Shown piece by piece: positions 36,831 through 46,449 of a stretch of 64,000 nucleotides of DNA (its first letter is position 1; every line of letters starts with the position of its first letter). The notes beneath the pieces were generated by a model, which saw only the letters and a program-made list of their open reading frames with translations, did not search any database and was not told where the DNA came from. This stretch comes from Epiperipatus broadwayi. Taxonomy: Eukaryota; Onychophora; Udeonychophora; Euonychophora; Peripatidae. Location: assembly GCA_028023455.1 (NCBI GenBank), contig JAQFVV010006471.1:746001-810000 (forward strand). Direction: 5' to 3'. The position numbers and the translations under genes are program-made.

Positions 36831-37325
36831 AATGTATCTCGCACCAATCTACCTAGAATAACAATCCCCTACATTCCTAAAATATCTAACAAACTAATGA
36901 AAGCATTAAACGATAAATTTAACATAGCAGTTAGAACTCCACCTAATTCTAATAGATTGCTTAACAACTCTAAAGACCACATTGATCGATCGTTCACCCC
37001 ACACGTGGTGTACTCTATTGCCTGCTCTCAGCCTGGATGCCATGCTATATATTATGGTGAAACGAAAGCTACAATCAATACTAGACTGGGTCAACATATT
37101 TACACATTTAACAGAGCTCAGAAAAACAGCAACACGTCCTCTGTATTCTTGGAGCATGCTAAACAATCTGGGCACAACTTCACACCCGCCAATCTCATAA
37201 TATTGTGCTCAGAATCAAATGATCACAAAAGAAAAATAAAGGAGGCATTTTACATCAATGGAAACATCCATGCCATTAATAGAAAGGATACTTGCTTTGA
37301 GATCTCGAAGAAATGGGCTACGTAA
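36831..37325 (+). pseudogene. PLE GIY-YIG endonuclease domain (5'-truncated)
   Basis: The open frame runs back in phase to at least 36,831, before the first ATG at 36,897. It starts with a linker (ITIPYIPKISNKLMKAL) of the kind that joins PLE reverse transcriptase to the endonuclease. The GIY-YIG domain follows: HVVYSIAC for the first signature, a CSQPGCHA cysteine segment, AIYYGETKATINTRLGQHI with YYG for the second signature and the conserved Arg, HAKQSGHNF, and a KIKEAFYING segment with the conserved Glu. It ends at TAA 37,323-37,325. PLE endonucleases nick target DNA to prime reverse transcription. The domain itself has no stop, but the reverse transcriptase is missing, so it is not autonomous. 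Confidence 0.8.
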
Positions 37326-37378
37326 TATTATCTTATTTGAATATTTGTATTTGCATATTTTATTATACATTTTATGAA

Positions 37379-37419
37379 GGCTATGAATATGAGGCATGGA
37401 TCCTCGAAAACGTTAAGCC
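37379..37419 (+). ncRNA. Degenerate hammerhead-like fold at PLE 3' end
   Basis: Pairing GGCT/AGCC (stem I), an ATGAATA segment where CTGANGA is expected, stem II GAGG/CCTC, then GAAA, a minimal ACGT stem III and return to stem I. Hammerheads are established in PLE pseudo-LTRs. Here the first core strand has lost the consensus, so activity is unlikely; the fold itself could be a chance match. Confidence 0.35.
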
Positions 37420-37469
37420 GATAAACTTTAATACTAATTAATATCTTCTCTAATTAACAATTATATACT

Positions 37470-38527
37470 TTACATATAGTGAGAAGTAAAGCTATATTTA
37501 TTAAATAAAAATTGTTTTTGAGATAATGTGTTAATTGCTATATATGATCAAAGATTATTTTTAATTATGTATTACTAGATGAAAATTATATTAGTTTTTT
37601 TTTTTGCCATCAATTTTAAGTTTGCAATGAAAGTTAGCATTACAATGATTGTATCAGAAATGCTATTACAGATGATTTATAAAAATACTGGCTAAAAAGT
37701 AAGTAAGAAAACATTTTTAATATATGTTTAGCACTACTTTTATAAGCATGAAATGCTTCAAATGATTGCATAGTGCTGCACTCAATTGATTTAAAGTGGA
37801 TGCTTTTTGCAGCTCTCTATACTATTTGTTTGTCAGCTTAACAATAAATCTTGATGTAAAACATATAGTGATTTATTAATTTTAATCAAAATCTCTAAAT
37901 ATCAGTATTGTATATAAAAAGCAAAGGAAATTAAACATTCTTTTAAATAAAGGTCTGTTATTTCCAAAGTAGGCATTGCATTTATGCAAGTCCTGAAATG
38001 AAAAATCATAAGTTTACTGTAGTGTATTTATACTTGAATTTTTTTTTAAAATATAAAATAAAATATTTATTTTTTAATAAAATATGATGTTTAGACTTAC
38101 ATTTTATTCAAAAATAACTGTGTTTTAAAAAAACACATATTAAATGAAATGTAATATCATAAAGTAGAAGGTTGTTTTCAGCAAAGAACAAATATCTCAA
38201 TGATCATCAAAGCTGTTTCCAGCATCTCTTTTATAACAATGAGGGGAATTTTAAAATAATATCATTGCTTTATGTATTTTTTTACAAAAAAAACTTTTTA
38301 AAAATGAAAAAGATAGATTATAAGTTTTGCTTTCTTCCAATACATTTTTATAGCCCAAAACTAAAAAATGAAACCTATTGTTCTAATTATGTACTTGTTT
38401 ATTCCTTTTTTCCCTAAATTTACAAAATCATTATATTGTTTTTAAGAAGTCTTTCTATTTTTATATTTATATATTACCTAAATATTTGGTTGTTTTCTCT
38501 TAGCATATTGAAACTGCTCAAGGGCAT
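37470..38527. other. No gene seen; repeat flank at 38,480-38,527
   Basis: AT-rich sequence. The last about 50 bases, including GGTTGTTTTCTCTTAGCAT, match the inverse of 45,092-45,140, so the downstream LINE has inserted into a copy of that dispersed repeat. Confidence 0.5.
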
Positions 38528-38537
38528 AATTTTTATG

Positions 38538-41500
38538 TCATCATCATCATCAACCATTATCAATCCACTGCAGGACGAAGGTCTCTCCAAGTTTAATCCA
38601 TCTTCTCTGATCTTTAGCTTCTCTTTTCCACAACACCCCTGCACATTTTCTTATTTCATCCATCCATCTCACATGTGGTCTCTTTCTGGGTCTTTTACAA
38701 TCTCTTGGAATCCAGTTTAAAATTTCAATTGTCCATCTACTATCATTTCTTCTAGCAATATGTCCAGCCCAACTCCATTTCAATCTTTTAATTTTTTCAA
38801 TAAGGTCAGTAACACCTGTTTGTTGTCTTACCTATACATTGCGTTTTCGATCTCTTCTTGTTACTCCCAACATACATCTCTCCATACTCCTTTGAGTGGT
38901 CTGAAGTCTCTGTATTCATCTTCTATTAAGTGTCCAAGTCTCAGATCCATAAGTAAGAACTGGTAAAACACATATGTTAAAAAACATTGTTTTCAAACAC
39001 ATAGGCATATTTCCTTTTAGTATCAAGTTATTTCTACAAAAAGCATTCCAACCAAGTTTAATTCTATGATTAATTTCCTCCATTATGTTTCCATCTGTAT
39101 TAATAATCTGATCTAGGTATTTGTAACTGTTAACTTCTTCTAATTCTTCATAATCAATCTTTATTTTCATATATTGAGCAAATCGATTAAACATTACTTT
39201 AGTCTTTTTAACATTTATCTTTAGTCCTACTTTTCTACTTTCATCTGCTAACCCCTGCAACATTTCCTGTAGCCCTGAAGCATTATTTGCAAAAACAACT
39301 ACATCATCTGCAAAATCTAAATGACTTAAAAACTCTCCATTTACTTTCATTCCTTTAGTTTCCCATTTTAATTTACAAAATACTTCTTGCAGCACTGCTG
39401 TAAAAAGTTTTGGAGATATGGAGTCACCTTGCCTTACACCCTTCTCAATGTTGATTTTTCCAGTATCATTATGTAATCTAATTGTTGCTGTTGCATTTTT
39501 ATAAATATTCTTTAAAACATGACAATATCCTGGATCTATACCTTGATGATCCAATGCTTTAATCACTGAAGAAATGTGTATAGAATCGAATTCCTTTTCA
39601 TAATCTACAAATCCAAAACATAATGACAACTCATATTCATTTGTCCTTTCTATGACTTCTCTCAATACCTGGATATGATCTATTGTACTAAAACCACTTT
39701 TAAATCCAGCTTGTACTCTTGGTTGGTGGAAATCCAAAGTTCTCTGTAGATGAGTTGTAATTATCTTGGTAAAAATTTTATATAAAACTGATAAAAGGCT
39801 GATAGGTCTGTAATTTCTAATATCTTCTTTATCACCTTTTTAAAATATTAATATTATTACTGCATTCTTTCAATCTTCCGGTACATCTTTATCATTTAGA
39901 CATTTGGTATATAACTTTGCTAAAATTGTTTCTATTTCTTCACCTCCTTCTTTTAATATATCAATTATAATTCCATCATTTCCTGGAGCCTTTCCTTTCT
40001 TCATACGTTTAATTGCATGTCTCACTTCTTCATTTAAAATTTTGGGCAATTCAGAAGATGTAATAGATATAGGAGGTACTTGTTCTTTATTACTATATAA
40101 TTCTTGATAAAAATCTTCTACCAATTTCATGATGTCATCTCTCTTTTTAGTAATAATTCCATCTTTTTTTCTTATTGCAGATATAAATTTCCTACCAATA
40201 CCAAAATGTTGTTTAACATTATTGAGACTTTTATTTTCTTCTACAGCTTTCCTTGCTATTTCACAGTTATACTTTCTTATATCATTTTCAACTCTTTTCC
40301 GTACCATTTTACAAAATTTGAGATATTCAATTCTTTTTAATACATCATTTTTGTATATTTTCATATTCCTTCTTTTCTTCATAAATTCTCTAGTCTCAGT
40401 AAAAATTTTATTAGTCAATTTCTGCTTTTTTCTACCAGCTATCTTTGTTGCAGTTTTTAAAAGTATATCAGTTATTTTCATATTAATTTTATTCAAATCT
40501 GAATCATGTTCAAAATCTCCTAACACTTGAAACCTATTTGTAAGTTCTATTTTAAATTCATTGGAATGTTTCTGAAGATTAGGAATATCAACTATAAATA
40601 TTGTTTTTCTCAATAATTTTTGCCTCTCTAGTTTTACATTAACACGTAACTTACACCTTACTAATCGATGATCACTTCCTGTGTTAAATTTATTAAGAAC
40701 ATTACAATCTTGAAATATGTATTTCCTGTTAGTCAAAATATAATCCAATTCTGCTGTACCTTCATTTGGTTGCTTCCATGTCCATTTCCTTTTAACATTT
40801 TTCTCAAAAAATGAATTCATAATATAAAGTTTTTCTTTTTCTGCAAACTCCACAAGTCTATGTCCTCTCTCATTTCTATTACCATAACCAAAATTACCTA
40901 CAGCAATTTCATCTTTCATTTGTCTACCAATTCTAGCATTAAAGTCTCCCATAACAATTTTAAAATGTTGTTTACTCTGATCAAAAGCCTTTTGTACATC
41001 CATATAAAAATCTTCTACTACTTCATCACTATGAGAACTTGTTGGGGCATAAACTTGAATTATCTGCATTTGGTATCTGCTATTAAGTTGTATAACTAAT
41101 CTTGCAACTCTGTCCGATACACCATCAATCTCCACAATATTGTTCTTCCACTTTTTATTTATAATGAATCCTATTCCACTTGTATTTCTAATATGTGTGC
41201 CTTTATAATAGAGTATATGTCCACTTTTTAAATCAATTGTTTCTTCACCTTTTCTTCTAACTTCACAAAGTCCAATAATGTCCCATTTAATATAAGACAA
41301 TTCTTCTTCTAATTCTTGCAATCTTCCTTCACTTGAAAGTGATATGCAGTTGTAAGTACCTAAATAAAAAGTCATTATCAAATGGCAGCCTGGATCCACA
41401 ATCAGGAAATTCTTAGCACCCTCCACCTTCGGCCACCAACCGCTGCTTGGTTGGTGACTTTACAGCCTCCTGGGAATAAGGGCCATGCTTTATTTTTGTC

Positions 41501-41832
41501 TGTCATAATTGTATATATGTATTGGAAAAATATTTATCATTTATACAAACATTCATTCTGCCTTATCAGGCACTGAGAAGAAAGACCATGGTATTTTTTG
41601 ATCTTAAACTCAGAGGTAAAAAGCCAATAAATTCACCACGTTGGCTAATGCGTGTTGGTGAGCAGCCCATCCATGTTCGTATACTATATGAATAATCACA
41701 TAGTAATAACAGCTGCCATAACAAGAACGTATGGAGTGGACATTAGGAATTTGCCCTGCTCGGTTCCTTTAAGGCCTCCAAGAGGAATCAAAGGGTCTCC
41801 TTTCAGTTAATAGCAAACTCCTTTCTGCAGAC
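38538..41832 (-). mobile_element. RTE-like LINE retrotransposon with 10-bp target-site duplication
   Basis: The element is read on the minus strand from about 41,832 to 38,538. The same 10 bases, AATTTTTATG, flank it at 38,528-38,537 and 41,833-41,842. It has a 5' UTR of about 400 bp, one long frame for endonuclease and reverse transcriptase, and a short 3' end of repeated TGATGA words rather than a poly-A tail, as is usual for RTE-type elements. The C-terminal motifs and the endonuclease fit proteins annotated in many invertebrates as craniofacial development protein 2-like or endonuclease-reverse transcriptase. Length (3,295 bp) fits a full-length RTE element. Confidence 0.85.
38550..41426 (-). 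pseudogene. RTE-like LINE endonuclease-reverse transcriptase, four nonsense codons
   Basis: The N-terminal APE-type endonuclease starts near LGTYNCISL. It has the metal-binding Glu in GLCEVRRKG, the MGDFNARIG motif and the C-terminal SDHRLVRCKL motif. Reverse transcriptase follows: KKGKAPGNDG, then NYRPISLLSVLYKIF, QAGFKSGFSTIDHI, FVDYEKEFDSI (motif A), GVRQGDSISPKLF (motif B), LDFADDVVVFA (motif C, FADD) and YKYLDQIINTDG. The C-terminal segment WAGHIARRNDSRW...RRWIKLGETFVLQW ends at 38,550. All segments lie in one minus-strand frame. They are separated by a TGA at 39,870 (in place of a Trp), a TAA at about 39,840, a TGA at 38,916 and a TAG at about 38,837. No frameshift is needed. In life it would copy its own RNA into nicked DNA; this copy cannot. 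Confidence 0.85.
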
Positions 41833-41929
41833 AATTTTTATGTAAACAAACATAAATATTATGTTACTGGGCCTTTTTTTAAAAATTAAGAATAAAATTA
41901 TAAATAATTACATTAATGAAATAAATTGG

Positions 41930-42345
41930 ACAAAATCATTTTTTTTAAATAATTTTTTTTATTTTATAAAATAATTAAATTTGTTTTGTAACTTTAAAAC
42001 TTTAACAAGATGAAAAATAAATAATTTTTCTAAAATAACATTGGTGTCAAGGGGGGGGGGGATTGTAATTTTAACTGGGAAGAAAAAAAAAATTCTCCAA
42101 AACAACATCGTGACCCATTCAGGGATTTGGACAACATAATATAAACAACTTTCAAAAAATAACTTTTATTTTTATAAATAAATAAACTTGTTTTCTAAAT
42201 TTAAAAGTTTAACAAGATGAAAAATAAATAATTTTTTAGTGTCAAGGGGAAAAATTGTAATTTTAACAAGAAAAAAAAAACATTCTCCAAACAACATTGT
42301 GACACATTCAGATATTTGGACAACATAATATAAACAACTTTCAAA
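41930..42345. repeat. Two tandem copies of a ~207-bp AT-rich repeat
   Basis: TTTAACAAGATGAAAAATAA occurs at 42,001 and 42,208, and the following segments (GTGTCAAGGGG, TTCTCCAAA, GGACAACATAATATAAACAA) repeat in order. The copies differ by small indels, including the length of a poly-G tract (G11 at 42,051-42,061 in the first). Confidence 0.75.
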
Positions 42346-42681
42346 AAATAGAAAAATAGGGTACTTGCGGATTACTCAACTGATGATGTTTTATACTTAC
42401 CTATTTTCCTTCTGGCAAACATGATGACAATGTTGTCATGTCAACCAAGACACTGACATGATTAATCCAATTTTTGGATTTTTTTGACCCGTGAGATTTA
42501 AAAATTGGAGAGAGCCTTGGGAAATTTTGTCATTTGCCTGTCTTTTGCTACTAGTCCACTACAATGGATGCTATTTGTAAGTAATTTTCATTTTTGTTTT
42601 TAATAAATAATGCCATTTTGATGTATATTATTTTGTAAATTATTCTGCAATTATAAAAATTACAATTAATTAATTTTATTT

Positions 42682-43161
42682 TTAATTTCTGAATTATATC
42701 ATACAGAAAATCTTTTTTCGTAAATTCATCGGCAATTATAAAAATTACAGCTATGAGAGTAATACAATGTCTGATACAGGTGTACGCCGAGCCTTTGGCT
42801 CATCAAAAACATCGGAGGCTACCCCCCACCAATTTCAGTGCTATGCACTGTATTTTATAATTGAGCATAATATAGGATGGTTTTATAAATTATAATATAG
42901 TTTTTTTAGACTAGAACCTGTTTAATTTCTGAATTATATCATACAGAAATTTTTTTCCATAAATTCATCAGCATTATAAAAATTCCAGCTATGAGAGTAA
43001 TACAATGTCTGATATAGGTGTATGCTGAGCCTTTGGCTCATCAAAAACATCGGAGGCTACCCCCCACCAATTCCAGTGCTATGCACTGTACTTTATAATT
43101 GAGCATAATATAGGGTGGTTTTATAAATTATTATATAGTTTTTTTTAGACTAGAACCTGTT
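42682..43161. repeat. Two tandem 240-bp repeats
   Basis: GAATTATATCATACAG recurs with a 240-bp period (42,691 and 42,931). Each unit includes the hairpin word GAGCCTTTGGCTC and a C-rich block before CACC. The copies are about 90 percent alike by eye. They lie beside the Merlin transposase, but no evidence links them to its termini. Confidence 0.8.
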
Positions 43162-43495
43162 TTATATATTTTTAACATGAATAATTGAGTTAAATCACAT
43201 CGCAAAATTTGTCAAGATAATATAATTTTTTCATACAAGGTACATTTTTTTTAATTTTTTTTTTTTTGTTAGACCGTTTTAATTAATTGTCCAGTTCACC
43301 ATTAATAATGCCAGATTCGCATTAAATCGGGAAAAGTGTTCTTTATTTGTATATTTATTTTAAATTTTAAAAAATGTACATATTTCTGCAATTATAGAAT
43401 TACTATAATAATTATACAATTATTATTATATTAATTACTTCTAATTTCTAAATTATTTTGACGCATGCATATACATTTTTTTTTATTTTTTTTTA

Positions 43496-43693
43496 GTATT
43501 TGCCAACTGATGACGTATTGCCCTGAAGCCATATCAGTCTGATGTTGCAATCTTTAACATGCCGGGTCCACGTGATCTATGGACAAATTTTAGCTATTGC
43601 ATTTGTCTGTAAATCACTTGGAGACATTATCTTAAAGATCGCAAGATCAGACTGATATGGCTTCAGGGCAATATGTCATCGGTTGGCAAATAC
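43496..43693. mobile_element. Foldback (MITE-like) element
   Basis: GTATTTGCCAACTGATGACG at 43,496 begins an arm of about 61 bases that returns as its reverse complement at 43,633-43,693, with a few mismatches. The spacer is about 76 bases. No frame is encoded. It lies 118 bp from the end of the Merlin transposase but its arms were not found on that gene's other side, so it is more likely an independent insertion than the Merlin terminal repeat. Confidence 0.65.
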
Positions 43694-43810
43694 AGAAGAA
43701 CCAAAAATAGTTTAACAAACAAGTACCAAATTACACTGATCGACATGCAAGTCTAAGCTCTAATAAGATGGCCTAAAAAATGTATTCAGACTTGTGAATA
43801 TACTGCCACA

Positions 43811-44653
43811 TCACTCCGCCAGGTAGGTATCCAGTGCTTTTCTGTCTGTGTTGCACTGTTTCTTATTGCACCATTTCAACAATCCCCATATGCACTCAAT
43901 ATTCTGGGTATGTGCACCTGTTCTTGGATTGACAAAGTTGTAGTGATAGTCCACTGTCATATGTTTGTAATCTGCAGCCTCATGATCTGATGTATTATAA
44001 CCCTTCCAGCAGTCTGAGTAGATGGTAAAGCAAGGTTTCACATTATCATGAATGGCCTGCAGAAGGGTGGTTGCAGATTGACAGGGCACCCCCACAACAA
44101 AGCATTCTTTGGTTTCATGACACAGCCCATCAAAAACCCACTGTTGTGGAAGCTTCCTTCCCTGGTGGTTCTTTCTCTGGCTGAATAATGTCTCATCAAC
44201 CTCTACAATTGAGTTAGGCTCACCAATTTTGTTGCAGGAATGAGACATCAAGCTCTCACAACAAAGTTCACAAAGTCTATTTGTCCAGTAGACCATAGTA
44301 TGCCCACACATATCCAAATCGCCGATGGCCCTTTCAACAGTTAACTCCTCATGGCTCCAATAGTATAGTAGATGTATGGCCTGCACAAAATCAAGCCATG
44401 AACCCTTGAACCATGTCCCTTGGCAAATCGAACAGCGACAGCTGCGCAAACCGGCCTTGTATTTAAAATGATGGCTTCCGCAGTGATAAAGTCTCATATC
44501 TTGTCCACCCAAACACTTTTTTATGTCTGACAGTACTCCTTGATTTTGAAAAAATTTGATTGCATCATCTTCTGTTAAGGGTAAATCCCAAACTTTAACA
44601 TTCTTTGATTTTAGTTCAGACATTCTATTACTCTCATGATTTTTCTCATGCAA
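43811..44653 (-). CDS. Merlin-type (ISXO2/IS1016-like) DDE transposase
   Basis: A 280-residue frame. The N-terminal part has a Cys/His zinc-ribbon-like region (about residues 58-77: C58, H61, H62, C72, C74, C77) followed by GTWFKGSW. A DDE catalytic domain of the ISXO2-like type follows, with candidates D153 in VEVDETLFSQR, D214 in IYSDCWKGY and E253 in HTQNIECIWGLLK. Merlin transposases cut and paste DNA at terminal inverted repeats. The frame ends LDTYLAE at TGA 43,811-43,813. The family usually continues with an MW-R segment, and VMWQYIHKSEYIF appears at once in another frame, so a 1-bp indel has removed the last residues. Terminal repeats were not identified. Core residues are intact, so inactivation appears slight or recent. 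Confidence 0.85.
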   Translation of the reverse strand: MHEKNHESNRMSELKSKNVKVWDLPLTEDDAIKFFQNQGVLSDIKKCLGGQDMRLYHCGSHHFKYKAGLRSCRCSICQGTWFKGSWLDFVQAIHLLYYWSHEELTVERAIGDLDMCGHTMVYWTNRLCELCCESLMSHSCNKIGEPNSIVEVDETLFSQRKNHQGRKLPQQWVFDGLCHETKECFVVGVPCQSATTLLQAIHDNVKPCFTIYSDCWKGYNTSDHEAADYKHMTVDYHYNFVNPRTGAHTQNIECIWGLLKWCNKKQCNTDRKALDTYLAE

Positions 44654-45000
44654 ACATGAATTTTAGCGTGACTTTGTAATAAACATGTTTACCCCTCCCC
44701 TTTGACAATTAATAAAACTGTCATCCTTCACTCTAGAAGTGAGTCAAACTTTCTAAAAATTTTAAAAACTCATACTACATCATTGGATTTTGAAAATAAT
44801 AACTTGTCAATGAAAATTTTAAAAAAATTGACAGTCTCAATTACACACATTCTCAAAAAATACTGTAGTAAATTTTAAAATGAAATTGTTTATATAAATT
44901 GTGTAACACTACCTTCTCCATCAGCGATTGATGGCTTCTGTAGCAGAATAAACTTCCTATTTCTGAGCTGTTATAGAATTAGGCACTGCACACTAAATGA

Positions 45001-45091
45001 ATAATTTCTATGCATAAGCATAGAAATAGAACGTTATATAATGGTGAAGCCACTTAAACAGCATAATTCTATGCATTTGCATAGAAATTAT
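45001..45091. repeat. Short repeat built of nested palindromes
   Basis: ATAATTTCTATGCA (45,001-45,014) is exactly inverted at 45,078-45,091. Each end also contains its own palindrome, TTTCTATGCA with TGCATAGAAA-type halves around 3-base spacers. This looks like a minimal inverted-repeat element or part of one. The flank at 45,092-45,150 matches, inverted, the LINE insertion site at about 38,480-38,527, so the unit is part of a dispersed repeat. Confidence 0.6.
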
Positions 45092-45159
45092 GCCCTCGAG
45101 CAGTTTCAACATGCTAAGAGAAAACAACCAAAAATTCTGATAAAGAATAAAAATTAATT

Positions 45160-46140
45160 CATTAAAATAAAATGTGTAAAATATAACCAAATGGCTATTA
45201 CATATCATAAGGTATAATTTTTTAATCTTTTTTAGATGAAAATAATTTAGATTTACAATGTCAGTATTTTTTTTAGATGAAATCAAAATTTACACAAATA
45301 TATTAAAAAAATAATTGACTTAATGTATTTTAGCTAATATACACATTTTCATTTGTTTTTGATTATGTACTGTACTGAATAAAATTTGTACTCTTTATCT
45401 TGATTTACCTTGAATGTGAAATCCATTAAAGCACAAACTGTCTTGCAAAGATGCTGATAAAAAGTAAATAAAGTAATCCTAAATCTATTGATTTTAATTG
45501 TTTTTTGTTTTGTAAAATATATAGTGTATTACTGTATAATCCAAACAATCACTGCATATAATAATTATACACTGTACTGTACTGAATATTTTTGACATGA
45601 GTGTCATAATAGCATGTTACTCTTTTTTGTTCACAACCTAGGATTCAATACCACTTTGGATGAATCTTGAAATGTCTTTTAGGTTAGAAAAAAAATTTGA
45701 ATTTTTTCAGGTAGATACAAAATAGCCAATTAAACTAACAATTTAATAGAATTTAAAAAATTGATATCTTAATTGGTCAGATGAGTGTTTTATTGGACTG
45801 GTTTAAAAATAAAGTTAAAAAATGTAAATGCAATATGGTTACTATTAAAAGAATCATCAACCTTTCATGAGCACAAAGTATTCTAGATTTTTGTCTCCAA
45901 CATTTGCATAATTATTTAGTATTAATGATTTTTCTCAATTAATATAGAGTTTTCTAACATAACATTGAGATATTATAATAGATGAAACAAAAAAAATCTC
46001 AACGTGTTAATGTTATTAATTGTATTTCTGGGCTCATTTAGCTAAAAAAAAAAAGTCAGCTCCAAATCATAAGATTCAAAAATAAATTATTGAATATGAT
46101 ATTATATTATATTACAAATGCTATATAATGAGCTTGCAAA
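45160..46140. other. No gene seen
   Basis: AT-rich sequence with no supported frame or structure. Confidence 0.55.
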
Positions 46141-46145
46141 TACCT

Positions 46146-46437
46146 CTTAACAAGCTTTTCAGAATATCCCCAACCCAGACCAGTTTTTGCTACAGGTGAT
46201 TTTATATTGCTAAAGCTATTAATATATTGTGTATCTGAACTATTTACGTTAGATAGCTGGATTGAAAGACATGGGAATGTCTGAAAATTTCAGATTTTCT
46301 ACTTAATAGTTATCCATTAGATAAAGTGCTGGGCTTGGTCTGATATTTCAAATCTAATGCTTGAATAATCTCGCATCTCACTGACGAAGCTAGTAGCAAA
46401 AACGGGTCTGGGTTTGGGGATAATCTGAAAAGCTCGT
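46146..46437. mobile_element. Foldback element with ~50-bp arms
   Basis: CTTAACAAGCTTTTCAGA at 46,146 and the following roughly 30 bases return as the reverse complement ending at about 46,437, with a handful of mismatches. The arms include GGTCTGGG and GCAAAAAC words. The roughly 190-bp interior has no frame. It could be a MITE or two inverted partial copies of one retroelement end. Confidence 0.6.
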
Positions 46438-46449
46438 TAAGCACTGTTT

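Larger units (their letters stand above)
36757..37465 (+). mobile_element. 709-bp unit bounded by perfect 39-bp inverted repeats, containing PLE 3' part
   Basis: Positions 36,757-36,795 and 37,427-37,465 are exact reverse complements over 39 bases. Between them lies a PLE 3' end: the GIY-YIG region, a short 3' UTR and a degenerate hammerhead-like fold. Inverted terminal partial copies are known for Penelope elements; an alternative is a non-autonomous element that captured this segment. The perfect match of the repeats, in DNA where other repeats are diverged, suggests a recent event or gene conversion. Confidence 0.65.

Noticed and set aside
40129-40530. 133-codon plus-strand frame within the LINE
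   Set aside because: Shadow of the minus-strand endonuclease-reverse transcriptase frame.
43503-43530. CTGATGA in the foldback arm near 43,507 as a hammerhead core
   Set aside because: No stem II and no GAAA at the required position follow; it is part of the foldback arm only.
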